Both the position numbers and the translations under genes were made by a program. The notes beneath the pieces are model-generated. The model searched no databases, was not told where the DNA came from, and saw only the letters and a list, made by a program, of their open reading frames with translations. A stretch of 64,000 nucleotides of DNA from assembly GCA_028274465.1 (NCBI GenBank), contig CM051455.1, forward strand, positions 43,541,129-43,605,128, given 5' to 3'. Positions 11,346 through 22,582 of the stretch are shown in pieces. Positions within the stretch are counted from its first letter, which is position 1. Every line of letters starts with the position of its first letter. This stretch comes from Plantago ovata. Taxonomy: Eukaryota > Streptophyta > Magnoliopsida > Lamiales > Plantaginaceae.

Positions 11346-12511
11346 CTCCCTTTGCTTTTTCGTCTAATCGGATTGCGCAACACCCGGTAGAATTAATATC
11401 AGGCGTGTAGCAAGTGTTTTGATTGATCCATAAGGAGTTACCTCAGGCCACTGCTGATGCCGATGATCGTATAGACAAAGTTACCGAAGCTCGGAGTGGT
11501 AACAAGCCCAGGGCCCCAACGACCAAGGAAAAAATAAACAAGTTTTAAGTGCTCGAGCCAACTTTATTTTTTGAAGCCGAAATCCAATTTGAAATCGCAT
11601 GAAGGATGGGCTTCGACTGATGTCATATAACCATCTGTTGCTATCTGAGATTGTACAATTGGAGTCGCCATAGTGAGGGCTTCATGCTTCTCTGCATTTT
11701 GGACTTTAGGCGTACAGTGATGTGAGTGAAGAAAACAACGAATACCGAGTGATTCTGATTCATAATGGAGTCGAGGTAAGAAAGATCGCACAACTGGTAT
11801 ATTGAAGTTCAAAATCATTTTATCTTACAGGACTCTGTTTTGTTTTTGCTTGTTGCAGACAATTGAATTTAGAACAATCGTCTGGTGGACTTTGGCACTC
11901 GTTTAAGAACAGCTTATTTTTCATCTAGGTTAAAAAGTGATGGAAAAAAAGAACAAAATGAACGGCTCATTTAAGAGTCCCAAGTCCATCTTTAAATTCG
12001 GCTCTTTTTTTTTTAGCTCAATTAATCTTCAATTTCCCTTCTCAAAATCAGTTACTATTCAACTTCCACTCCCCACCCCCACCCCCGTTAAAGCACCTAG
12101 CCTAAAATGAGTGCCAAACATGCCAGAAATGAGTATATAGTTTGTTGGGCAGCCGAGGTATAGTTTGGTGGACATATGGAATATTAAGGTCGGTATTTTT
12201 ATGAGCCACTGCAATCCGAAACCAAAGTTAAAGAGTAGGTAGGTAAGCAACAAGTATGAAGTATGTAAGTTTCCTCAAGAGAGTGTCACATAATGAGTAC
12301 AGTACAGTGAACCAAACTGAAGCATTTTACGTTAGGCAATTTCAAGTGAGCGCTAAAAGAACAGCTAAAAAAAAAAAAAACCAAGTACCTCACTTGCACA
12401 GGTTACAGGAGTTGAAGCTTGAAATACAATCTCATAATAGCACATAAATAATCATCCGTCAATCACCTATGCTTCTTAAAGTTACATCATCTTCCATTTC
12501 CACATTGAAAT
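11346..12511. other. Intergenic DNA between repeat cluster and mtSSB gene
   Basis: No convincing gene was found. The minus-strand frames at 11564-11818 and 12059-12253 have no recognisable motifs. The right end probably contains the 3' UTR of the SSB gene. Confidence 0.5.
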
Positions 12512-15328
12512 TCATCCTTGCAATCCTTGTAATCCTTGCTCTGCAAACATCACAAAGAAGTATATATACGTTCGTTATTTTCTTCAAGTAGCTTGTGATT
12601 GCTAAATCTACGGAGATAATGCATGATGACAGAACTAAATGATTGCAATGGACTTACTTAGTTCTTCGATGGAAATACTATCTGCAGCACTATCCCGCCC
12701 CTTTATAAGACGAAGTCTCCCTGCAAGAATAGCACATTAAACCATGAGGCATTTTGCTACACATGCATGGGGATGCTAAAATATAGAACTCTAAAACATC
12801 GGAGTCATTGTATCCAAGTCAGCACGATGCCTTTGACAGGAGAGAGAAGCAAGAAATGCAGAAAAAGACAGACCAGATATTTAATTTCCAACATTTTAAT
12901 CATCTATCCAATAACAGAACATGAGTAGATTCAGATACACATAAACAACGTGATTAGGCTTGAGAGTTGGATCAACATTAATCCTCTTTCCTGCCCCTAC
13001 CCGTACTTTTTTACCTCAACTACAATGGAGGTTAGGAGCCCAGAAGAGAACTTTTGTTTTCTAATCTTCCAAAGATTAAACATGACAAGAGGAAACATAC
13101 AAGTTACGAGATGAATAAGCTGAAAGCGTCATTGGCTTCAAATTATGATTCATGTTTCCATGCATATAACAATTATCAGTGTATGGCATTAAGATAGAGG
13201 GAAATTTTTATCACACTTAGAGAATTCATATATGTTTCAAAGGGTATTCCATCATTATAAAATAGACTTTGACCTAGTGTTTATTGCAAAATAGTTAAGC
13301 TGCATAATTCCAGGACTGCTAGACACAATATGGCATACTACTTGGGCACATATGAAGAAGTTGCTAGATTAAATTACAGTTCATAAGTCATCATTGTCCG
13401 TGGACTATCTAATCAATGAACTCAAGAACCAACCACCTGATAAGAAAATAGAACTATAAACTTCACCAGATAACCAGATACTCCTTAGATACGGTGTCGC
13501 CCATAAACTTTGACCGTTCTCTATAAACATATAATATGAATGTGGGAGGTGTTGTTTTGTTATATTGTATATTGTCCATCAGAATGCATATGAGAGCTGT
13601 TCTTTTCAGAATGAGTTAGTTAAGCAAATACTGTTTCTGTGACCAATCTAACCAGTTTAGCACATGAACTGGTCTACTTTATAATAGTCAAACTAGTTAC
13701 TCTTTACTTACAGATTACAGTACAAATACATTTCTTCTCCGACTCATCATAGTTCAGACCACCATGATTAAATGTTTACACTGGCTGACTGGTGATTCCA
13801 CAGTCCATCGCTTCTAAAGTTCTGGATGGATACAGAATAGGATTTGAAATATGTTGGTGTTAACAAAGTTCTTAACCAACACTACAACTAAAGTTGCAAG
13901 GGCGGCCATTTGAACTATAGATAAATAAATAAATAAAACAGTGCCTCCTGGTTTAGCCTTAGCCAGAAACATAGCGCAGAAGACTGGGGAATATAGAAGT
14001 CGGAACAACAAATCACAGATGAGAAAGTAAAGCGGGCAGGGTAAAGAGTTTTCTAGGGTCACAGACTTAATAAGCATTTAAAATCCGTGAAATGGACATG
14101 CGAACTAGGATGTAAAGGGTAAAACAAAGAATTAAAGCAAGAGAATTCAGGAGTCTTCTGCCATTACAACTTCTGCAAGCCTAGTAATAGAAAGAGCCTG
14201 AAAACAGAAGTTGAAATACTCATACCATCATGCCTCACACAAATTTCGGGTATGGTTTTGACTTCACCATTGATGCCATCATTGTAGACTCTCATCTCGA
14301 TATCACCTTCGACATAAACAGAAGAGCTGGAAACAAAAAGCAACCATTAGACTATATAACATCACAGGAAGAATCTAACTGGAACACAACCATTTTTAAC
14401 CTACTTTTTTACAAGCTGTTGTACTGCGTAAGCCCCAAGCATAGGGTTATGCACTGCAATACGATGCCACTGAACTGGTTTTGCCACGTCACTGGAATTC
14501 CCAAGTCTTTGATCAAACATGCCCCCAGTTCCCACTTGGAATGTGGTCACAGTTTTACCATTTCTCAAAATCTTCTGAACTGGGGCTTGCCCAATTTTTC
14601 CACATAAAATAGCCTGACAGAAACAAGTGTAAATACATTACAACAAAGAAACAAATGACACATTATAGACTCAGACCAGAGCCAAAACGAAACATTTACG
14701 GGCGAATGCAGCAAACTAATGTAATTGATGCGGCAAAAGTGAACCCAAACACTAAAAAGAACTGACATTTGGGTGATCTCAAATCAATCATACCCTGTGG
14801 ACACCACGAAAGTTCCAACCCTTTGCGGGATTAACACCATGCATTTCCAACTCTGGCCTTTTCGGGGGAAAGCTATCATCACCCTCAACATCAAGCCTTT
14901 CATCAAAACCACCTGCTGCTTCTTTGTCATTGTCATTATCATTGCCAGATTCGAACCCAGTTGAGGAAAAAGCCCTCGAGCCCTCTTGCAAACTCATTAC
15001 TGAAAAAAATGTTGCAATTAACACACGAGAAAGTCGAAAGCATAACATCCAGTATAGCTTTATTCAAGTGAAACCCATGAAAGTAGACCGAGATTGGATG
15101 AAGAAACAATTAAATGCAACAAATCTGTAGTACAAGGAACTGCGGTTTGAAGAATGCAGCTAAAAATGTAACGCACACCAAGTGTTTGTCAAAATTACTC
15201 AAAGAAACAAATTCGAGAATCAGGTATGCAATTATAGGGTGATTGAGAGGCTTACCCAGAGAAGATGAGGGTGTTCTGATCGGAGAAACCCGGAGGAGAT
15301 TGATCAGTTTTGGGGCGATGGATTTCAT
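12512..15328 (-). CDS. MTSSB: Mitochondrial single-stranded DNA-binding protein
   Basis: The product coats single-stranded DNA during mitochondrial DNA replication and repair. Exons, in transcript order, are 15328-15256, 14999-14794, 14613-14405, 14326-14226, 12720-12658 and 12540-12512, giving 226 codons plus stop; every junction keeps the frame. Residues 1-60 are rich in Ser, Arg and Leu without acidic clusters at the start (MKSIAPKLINLLR...), consistent with a mitochondrial targeting peptide. The SSB OB-fold follows: AILCGKIGQAP, VTTFQVGTGG, WHRIAVHNP and VYVEGDIEMRVYND are typical blocks of the plant mtSSB family. Intron 4 is about 1.5 kb. The last exon adds a short QGLQGLQG tail. The length matches the family. 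Identification rests on motif recognition; the bacterial-type SSB fold is secure. Confidence 0.92.
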
Positions 15329-16560
15329 TGTTTTAAGTTATTGTTGGCGCAAGATGAGACTGATGAAGAATTACAATACAGTGCAAATAATGGTGGGGCT
15401 TCACAAGAGAAGGGTATTACAAGGGTTTTAGAATGGGTAGTCCGTTAGCTTAACGGGTATCCGGGTTGGAAAAATGGTAAGGGCACGGGTTCCACATTTG
15501 GTACCTTCCTAAACCCGAATCAAACGGAAAAAAAAAGGTCAAATTCATTAGATTATTTATGTTTATTTCGTTGACATTTTCCCGGTAAATCTCTAATGAA
15601 TTTTAAATTAAACTGAAAAATAATTACTAAAATGAACGTATAGTCAATCATGAGTAATAGATTCAATAGGTTCTCCATTTTATGCATTGTTTGACATTTA
15701 ATTACTCTTAAATCATAAAAAAAATTATGAAAGTATATTATAAAAATATAGTATTTTTAATTTCATAATATATATATTTTTTAATGTTTTTGGTCTATTT
15801 TAAAATTTATTAGGGGTCAAGCGAAGTAAAAAAATTAATAAAATAAATATAAAAATTTCATCGGAACACGGAGGTAGTAATTAATGTTGCTCCTTTTCAA
15901 TTTTGATAGCAACTACTTTCGCCGCTGAATCAAAATGTTTTTTGAAAGTTGAAACGACGAACTTTGATTTCAAACACAACGAATTGCAAAAAATACATGT
16001 GCATAGATTTGCACCAACTAAAAAAAGAAAAAGGCAACGAGTACATACAAAACTTCTACGTCAAAACCTCACTTACACCAAACCCAATACTACTTATAGT
16101 TATCGATGAGATTACATTTGACCACCAATATTGTTTAATATGTCACCCGACTCACACCACTACCAGGGAGCCGAGATTCTAAAGGTAACGAGTTCAAAAA
16201 TGAACTCTAGCCAAGACCGAAAAGGTTGAATATCACACGTAGCTAGTTTAGAGAACACCAACACCGGTCGCTAGTAAGTATTAAGTATTAAGGTATAGTA
16301 CAAATGAAAATTTTAAGATGGGGGATAATAATCTACAGTTGCCAACAAATCCAACACCCATATACTGCCAAGCATCTCGACCAAAGTAGAACAACATGCC
16401 AGCTCCACGCCTCGATGTAGACAGAGCAGCCAAATATAGATTCAACAAGAAAACAGGCTGAATCAAAACTCTATTCACACAATCAGAAAATAAAAAAATC
16501 TCCAGATCATCTATTTTGATGATACTAGGCAAAAATCGGTTTGTAACTAGACACTGTGTT
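15329..16560. other. Intergenic DNA 5' of mtSSB, no gene seen
   Basis: This is upstream flank of the SSB gene. At 15435-15530 there is a tRNA-like trace on the plus strand (A-box-like TAGCTTAACGGG, then GGGTTCCAC, then an A run at 15530-15538), possibly a degenerate SINE. The stretch 15540-15885 is AT-rich and ends in ACGGAGGTAG, like a decayed Stowaway end. Confidence 0.4.
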
Positions 16561-17742
16561 TACATTGTTAGTTCTCCGTTCGTAGCAGTCCGGTTGTGAA
16601 ATTGTGGCACTGGGGGTTTAGTTGTTTTTTTTTTTTCTGTTCACGTTTAATTTTGTCAATATCGGTAGTTAATTTTTGTAGAACATAATTGTCGAACATG
16701 GTACTCGTATATATCATGAGTTGACAATAGTTAAATCGGTCGTTACTTGTTCGAAACGGCATGTACATTGTGTTAGATAAAATACTATTAATTCAAAGGT
16801 ATAACAATACAATTTATCAGAAAAAGAAACAGATTTAAATCAAACCGCCTTTTGGTAGAAAAATCGAGGCCTGTGCTTGCACAGTTTCCTGAGAGCAATT
16901 ACGCCCTCTCACCTATGGTGCTTAGAGACGTAGAGCGCTTGCCTCCCAGGATACAACGATCAACTAAAACTACTAGCCGCACAAGCTAGCAGTTTCCGGC
17001 GAATTGGAACTGGTGCTCGGTTTATGCAGAGAAGGAATGAAAGAAGAACAGTGAGAAGAAGGCTTTTTCGGTGTCTTTCTCATGCAGGTTTTGAATACTG
17101 CATTATTGTTTCTGTAACTCCTAAGCAGTTACAAAACTTAGTTCAAACCAGTCCGGCATTCGCGCCTCACGTCGTGCACGCACACAAGTTCACTAGATCG
17201 TTTACAAATCTGGCCAGGATTTGCACCCCCCCTGCGCGCCCGCGTAGAGAGTTCTCGAGACATCTAGCTATTCAACTTGAACATCAAGTGTAAGCTCTTA
17301 TCTTATATACTAGTGAAACCTTTTGCATTTTTCCAATATGGGATAAACCCACTCAAGCTTCCAACTTTGAGCAATTCTTCCTCACTAACCCAAGGTCCGT
17401 TTTGGGCATACAATATATCAATTCGAAGCTCTCATTTCATAGCTTTCGACTATATATCTACTTTTCTCAATTAACACGTAATTAAGAAATGGTCTCTATG
17501 TAAATATGTCCCTCTAGACATTATTTACTTCATTGTTTTCTTCAATATTTTCCAACACATTGCTAGCTATTAGCCTAGTACAATCAGAAAAAACCTACTC
17601 AAGATAAATCTGCTTTGAGCCTTTGATGATGGAAATTGGAAAGGAACTCAAATTAACTAAAAAAAATATGACAATAGAGCTCCTAGAATATCTTTACACG
17701 GTGGGAGTCCCAGAGAAAACAAACATAAAACAACAAGAAGCC
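16561..17742. other. Unidentified repeat-like region, locally GC-rich
   Basis: The stretch 16860-17290 is more GC-rich than its surroundings. It holds an open frame (17024-17293) with no domain I recognise and no spliced extension. It reads like the remnant of an LTR or other transposon sequence, but I cannot place it in a family. The right end is the 3' flank of the kinase pseudogene. Confidence 0.35.
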
Positions 17743-18612
17743 CTAGCCCTGGTTATATTCGTCATCATCATCTGGAACATCGTCGAAGAAACTGTCCTTT
17801 AGGAGTTCCGCCGCTGAAGGCCTAGCCCTGGGCCGTCCAAGACACTTCTCGATAAACGCCTTCACCTTTAGATCCTTGATCTTGATCATCGCTTGTGGCC
17901 TCACCCCAGATGTCACCTTCTTGTATATCTGGACAATATTGGCGCATTCCCTGTATGGTAACTCCAGTGTCACCAACTCCAACAAGCACATACCGAACGA
18001 GTATATATCAATCTTCTCCGTGTAGTCCTCCTCTTACAGCTCAGGTGCCATGAATTCTGGTGTCCCGAGCAATGTATGGGCAGAGTGATTCGTCCCAACT
18101 GTTGCAGCCAGTCCAAGATCACCAATCTTCACCTGTCCAGTGTTGCCGTTGATGAAGACATTGCTACAATTGAGATCCCGATGGATGACGCATGGCTCGT
18201 GAGTATGCAGATAGTCCAAACCCTTGAGAATTTGGCTGGACCACTTCTTCAAAGCTTTAAGAGAGACATGCCTATGTTTTTTTCTGTAATCCCTCAAACT
18301 CCCAGAAGTACAGACCTCAGTTATGAAATTTAATGTGTTCTTCTCCTTCTCTCTCCAAACTCTGTAGCAGGATATAATCTTCTTGTTCTTCAAATCCCTG
18401 AGCAGACGAACTTCAGCAAACAACCGGTCAATCATAGCTTCATCATCGGCAAAGTTCTTCAATTTGACCTGGTTCCACGCAACCTCAATTCCTTCTTCTT
18501 GATCAAACGCCCTGTACACTTTCTTCACAACACCTGAACCAAGAAGCTCCGCATACCGCCCATAACGACCCGTAGGATCAACCTCCACAAACGGCTCCCT
18601 GTAGTCTTCCAT
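17743..18612 (-). pseudogene. WNK11: WNK11-like kinase with premature stop
   Basis: This is a single-exon reading frame for a plant WNK (with-no-lysine) Ser/Thr kinase, 290 codons including both stops. Codons 1-192 give [13 protein letters not shown] (glycine loop with the WNK lysine), VAWNQVKL (no lysine in subdomain II, as WNKs have), [17 protein letters not shown] and [10 protein letters not shown]. At 18034-18036 the expected Tyr codon after APEL is TAA. The same frame continues without another stop to 17743 with [20 protein letters not shown] and the Arg-Ala-Arg-Pro-Ser motif of subdomain XI, ending in an acidic tail. A protein stopped at 192 would lack subdomains IX-XI. The near-intact 3' half suggests a recent break, a readthrough, or a sequencing error. 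Confidence 0.85.
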
Positions 18613-18644
18613 GACCGCTAACTGATTGATAGGCGACTCCGTGA

Positions 18645-18646
18645 TA

Positions 18647-18678
<32 letters not shown>
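18645..18678. repeat. (TA)n microsatellite upstream of the WNK frame
   Basis: An uninterrupted run of AT dinucleotides lies about 35 bp upstream of the WNK start codon. It would fall in the leader or core promoter. Confidence 0.9.
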
Positions 18679-18680
<2 letters not shown>

Positions 18681-19073
18681 GTACCCATATGTATATAGAC
18701 TATAGTACGTAATTATAAACCGAAAACAGAAAAGAAAAGGAAAAGTACACTAGTCGTCTTTTCCTCTGAGTGTAATGGGTTAATTGCAATTTCATTCCTT
18801 TAACTCTTGATCCGCTTCGATTTTAGTCTCCTTTTCACACGAATTGGTGAATTCAGTCTCTCAAAACGTATAATTCACCGTATAAACTATCTAATTCATC
18901 CTCACTCACCGTATTTTATATTAGTTCATCCCTATCAAGTCCAAGTCATCTCAAACACATTGCCAAGTCAATATCTAGTAAATAATTATGATTTTTTATT
19001 TAATAAATAAATAAATAAGATTTTACTTTTTTGGATATATTAAAAATATTTTTTTAAAAAAAATCTTTAAATT

Positions 19074-19283
19074 GGTGGTGGACGGCTGCTCCGCCCTAAT
19101 ACTGGCGGAGCAGATCTGCTACGCCTAACAATGGCGGAGCAATCTGCTCCGCCCTTTAATAGTGAGGCGGAGTAGATCTGCTCCGCCTAAAAGTGGTAAG
19201 AGCAGCCTGCTACGCCCTATCTAATAGTGGCGCAGCAGGCTGCTCCGCCGGATTACAGTGGTGGAGCGGCTCTGCCCCACCAG
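19074..19283. repeat. Array of about seven spaced 22-bp palindromes
   Basis: Palindromic units begin near 19074, 19104, 19133, 19166, 19194, 19229 and 19260, a spacing of about 28-35 bp. The unit reads GGCGGAG-(C/T)AGATCT-GCTCCGCC. The copy at 19166-19187 is nearly perfect; the others differ by one to a few bases, often in pairs that keep the symmetry. The spacers are short, AT-rich and related (TAATAGTG-like). Both sides are AT-rich. No family was recognised. Confidence 0.85.
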
Positions 19284-19527
19284 TTTATTTTATTTAATTT
19301 TTTATTATTTTCAAAAATTATTTCATTTAATTCTCTAAAATTATTTTAATTTATAAATTGGATTGATAATGTTTGAAAGAATTTAGTTATAATTTGCGGG
19401 TTAATTCGACAATTCGAGTTCCTCTTAGTTCAGTTCGTCTTAATTCGACCACCTCATCTCCAGTTTGGCTCCACATAAGCGCATTAGGGGAAATTAATAA
19501 TCAATAAAAAGAAAATTAACTTACATG

Positions 19528-19694
19528 CTATGTTTTGAAATCGAAAATCGGAAGTCGAGCCGGACACCCCAAAAAGAGGTCGGGTCGGTGCTGGATCGGA
19601 TTAGACCGGGTTCAGACCGAAATATTGTTGAGCCGCCCATCCACTTTCGCGGTCAAACCGGCCGGCCGAACCCGTTTTTAAATTAAAAACATAG
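19528..19694. mobile_element. hAT MITE, 167 bp, with perfect 8-bp TSD
   Basis: CTTACATG lies at both 19520-19527 and 19695-19702. The element begins CTATGTTTTGAAATC and ends TTAAAAACATAG, so the ends are inverted. The interior is rich in CCGG words. It shares termini with the 761-bp element at 10461-11221. Confidence 0.85.
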
Positions 19695-20184
19695 CTTACA
19701 TGTGAGTAAATGTATGGTCGATTTTCAAGTCGACTTATTAAAGAATTAAAAAAGAAAAGAGTGTAGCCGTGTACTGAATAATAGAAGAAATATAGTAATT
19801 AAGTGTCGACGTACTCCAGGGTACAGGCCAAAAATATGTGAACGATCAAACACTTTTAAATTTTTATTGGGTAAACAACATAAGTAGCCTATCATGTAAA
19901 TCAAATAATTTTCCAACCTCATTCTACTAATTTAGAGGCAACCCTAGGTCGAATAACGAAATCTAGTCATTACTTATATTACTTCTTCAACACTCCCCGC
20001 ACTAATGGCGGATTTGAACTTCTTTTTGGGAGAACGAAATCGAGTCATTTATATTACTTCTTCAACACTCCCCTGCACTCGTGGCAGATTTCAACCTCTT
20101 TGGGGAGGCCAATCGAGTGGAAATTTAATATGGGACAAAGTTTGTCTCCGGAAAGATTCGAACCTAGGTGGACGTGAGCCAGAT

Positions 20185-20460
20185 GGCTCTGATACAATGA
20201 TAGAAATTCAACTCTCCCAAAAGCTTAAACTATTGGGGAGAGTTGGAATTTTATCATGCTATCAAAGCAAGGTTGATGATGGGTGCCCTAGTCGATGATA
20301 ATACCGGCTTACCCAATGATGACATTTATGATTCCATGTGTAGAGTCGACTAACCACATTCTACTCGTGAGGGGGCGTGTTAAATATCTCACATCTCTTG
20401 TGAGATGCTTAATTAACACATATATAAGTTGGATAACCTTATCACCTTAACAAGTCATTT
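20185..20460. mobile_element. TRIM-like LTR remnant with head-to-head LTR ends
   Basis: On the minus strand an LTR end (GGGAGAGTTGAATTTCTATCA) is followed by TTGTATCAGAGCC, a near match to the initiator-Met tRNA primer site. Just to its right, on the plus strand, GGGGAGAGTTGGAATTTTATCA is followed by TGCTATCAAAGC, another degraded primer site. About 110 bp further on, a G-rich tract (GTGAGGGGGCG) precedes TGTTAAATATCTCACATC at 20379, typical of an LTR start. The plus-strand unit would have an interior of only about 120 bp, as TRIMs do. A diverged relative lies at 45896-46110. Confidence 0.55.
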
Positions 20461-21244
20461 TAAGGTATTATTGGTCCAACTTCAATACAGTGAACCACCT
20501 CGATCCGGCTTGCATCCACCAGTGTAGAAGGTTTAGGGCAAAAGTTAAGGACTATCATATGAAACTCTCTTTGCCTTTCCTCTTGATTCACAATGGTGTA
20601 GGCTCGGTACAATGTTGGTGTGATGGGCATAGTTAAGATTTGAGTTCTCACAATATCATAAGAGTTTGAGAGCCCCATGAGAAACTGTATTACCAAATCA
20701 TCTTCCAACATCTCTGGCCTAAAAGTTTTGAGTTCTTCAAGCAAAATGGTTAACTTGTTGAAGTAGATCTCAAATGTATTGGTTCCTTGCTGGAGATTGC
20801 TTATGTCTCTTCTCAGCTGGAAAATTCTCACCTTATCAGGTGCAACATATCTCACTCCAAGCTTATCCCAAGCTTCTTTTGCTGTATGCACATGTCTGAT
20901 ATTACATGCAATTTCTCTACTTACTGAGTAAAGAATCCAAGTAAAAACAAGATTGTTGCATCTGATCCACGGCATATAGAGTGGATCAGATGGATCTGAC
21001 GGAATAATTGATCCATCTACGAATCCCATTTTGTTTTTCATTACCAGCTGTAGTGAGATCATCCTTTTCCGGTCATGATAGTTGCTAACATTCAGAGATG
21101 ATCAATCACAACTGCAGAGGTGTTGTTGTCACTAGAACTCAGAAAATAGGGACTATATTGATCATTGATGTCCATTGGAGGTTTCTCAGATTCACTTTTC
21201 TTGCCTGAGTTTTCCACATCATCAGTTTTCTTATCAGTAGTCAT
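20460..21244 (-). pseudogene. Ty1/Copia gag remnant
   Basis: The frame at 20460-21062 (200 aa) has the UBN2/gag pattern of plant Copia elements: a WxxxxxLVFTWILYSVS stretch, AKEAWDKL, FQLRRDISNLQQG, YFNKLTILLEEL and LMGLSNSYDIVRTQIL. An ATG at 21242-21244 opens a plausible gag N-terminus of about 50 codons that ends in a stop in a different frame, so the gene is frameshifted. There is no protease, integrase or reverse transcriptase downstream; the element ends abruptly near 20460 next to the TRIM-like remnant. Confidence 0.85.
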
Positions 21245-21501
21245 GATTTGAAATCAGATCGAATAACAGGCTGATGACAACAGCTGTGAGTAAATTGAAT
21301 GATGAGATTCGAAGTAGTAAACTGATAACAACAGCTTGTTATTCAATGTAAACTATAGTGAGCGTGTGTGTGTGTGTGTGCAATTAAATCTAGCAACTAA
21401 AACTGAACTGAATAATAAATTGAAAATCAGAACGAATAACTTCTTCTCCTAATCTGACCACAATTACAGAGGGAATACGCGCGCAAGCTTCTTAGAAGCC
21501 T

Positions 21502-21514
21502 GGCTCTGGTACCA
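21502..21514 (-). promoter_or_regulatory. Copia primer-binding site (initiator Met tRNA)
   Basis: On the minus strand the 13 bases TGGTACCAGAGCC match the usual TGGTATCAGAGCC primer site except at one position. It lies directly after the LTR end (...CTCTGACA) and about 260 bp upstream of the gag start. Confidence 0.85.
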
Positions 21515-21960
21515 TGTCAGAGTTTGTAGGTCGAAGGAGGCCATTTTCCAATGAACTGATCATTGTTGTATTGATAAAGAAAGAAAGATGAAAATTGCGT
21601 ACAGAGTAATAAACAAGACGGACTATTTATACTACTACTACATAAACCTAAACTACTTAACTGGAATAGCTAGCGTATACATATCTTAAGAGATCTTCAC
21701 ACGATAATACATATATCTACAGACTAACACGCATGTCTTTCCAAAACCAATCTGCAGAGTCCTGACCTTTCTCTGTTTTCAATCCCACACAATTAGGACT
21801 CTTCTGTTCTGCTGCTCGGGTCCAATACACCCATGAACCAACGCTTTAATGTTCTCCTTTGTTAGTTCACCTGAACACGCGTTTGGTTCATCTTTCCTTG
21901 GAACGTCATTTTGTTGTCTTACATCATTCTTCTCCTTCTTGCAGTTTCTCTTATGACTTT
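21515..21960 (-). mobile_element. 5' LTR of the Copia remnant
   Basis: The LTR ends at 21515 with CA next to the primer site. A TATAAATA box lies at 21624-21631 on the minus strand. The outer (5') boundary is uncertain, because no second LTR is present for comparison; 21960 is an estimate. Confidence 0.55.
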
Positions 21961-22085
21961 GAGAGTATTGAAATTTGAAAAGATTGGGGAGTTAAGTTCT
22001 ATGGTGATGGAAACGATTGAAGATGATGGTGATATGTTTTCTTATGTATGGTAGAACAATTGATGATATGAATGATTGAAATCTA

Positions 22086-22153
22086 CTGAGTTTTTATTAT
22101 TATTATTTTTATTTTTTTTTATTTTTTTTAATTTTTTTTATTATGAACTAGAC

Positions 22154-22199
<46 letters not shown>

Positions 22200-22272
22200 G
22201 TTATTTTTTTAATAAGACCTTTATAATAAGACTTTTATTATTATTATTATTATTATTATTTTTTTTTTTTTA
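22086..22272. repeat. (TTA)n/(ATT)n and poly-T tract
   Basis: A long run of TTA trinucleotides is mixed with poly-T segments. It yields a spurious open frame of tyrosines. Confidence 0.9.
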
Positions 22273-22421
22273 AAACAATGTTCATATATGTTAATATACA
22301 AATTTAATATGTGCCATTGTAAGAGTACAAATCATATCAAAGGTTACAATAAGCATATGAGAAGTACGTTAAGCAAATACAGTCGACTATGCACCGTAGA
22401 AGAGGAATAAGACCACTAATA

Positions 22422-22582
22422 TCAGTAAGGTGGTGGCCTCCTTTTGGTGGGTGGGGCCCACCACCTTACAATTTTTTTTTAAAAAAAATAATGTTGAGCG
22501 ACCAATTTTGGTCGCTCAACATGCCACCAGCCACCGGCTGGTGGCAACTGTGGAGGGGGGGGACACTTGTCCCCCTCCTATT
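22422..22582. repeat. String of four adjacent GC-rich hairpins
   Basis: Successive inverted repeats are: TAAGGTGGTGG with CCACCACCTTA (about 22427-22468); GTTGAGCGACCAA with TTGGTCGCTCAAC (22494-22521, 2-bp loop); GCCACCAGCC with GGCTGGTGGC (about 22523-22545, 3-bp loop); and GGGGGACA with TGTCCCCC (about 22557-22576). Each stem has a different sequence. T- and A-rich tracts flank and divide them. Confidence 0.85.

Noticed and set aside
16868..17290. A hidden exon or structural RNA in the GC-richer block
   Set aside because: No splice-consistent frame, motif or RNA signature was found; it is left as unidentified repeat-like DNA.
18076..18333. 85-aa plus-strand frame
   Set aside because: It is a shadow of the WNK kinase frame on the opposite strand.
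19074..19283. CRISPR-like array (palindromic repeats with regular spacers)
   Set aside because: The spacers are 7-12 bp and related to each other, the host is a plant nucleus and there are no cas genes. It is reported as a palindrome array instead.
20005..20298. 97-aa plus-strand frame
   Set aside because: It runs through LTR ends and degraded primer sites of the TRIM-like remnant; no domain is present.
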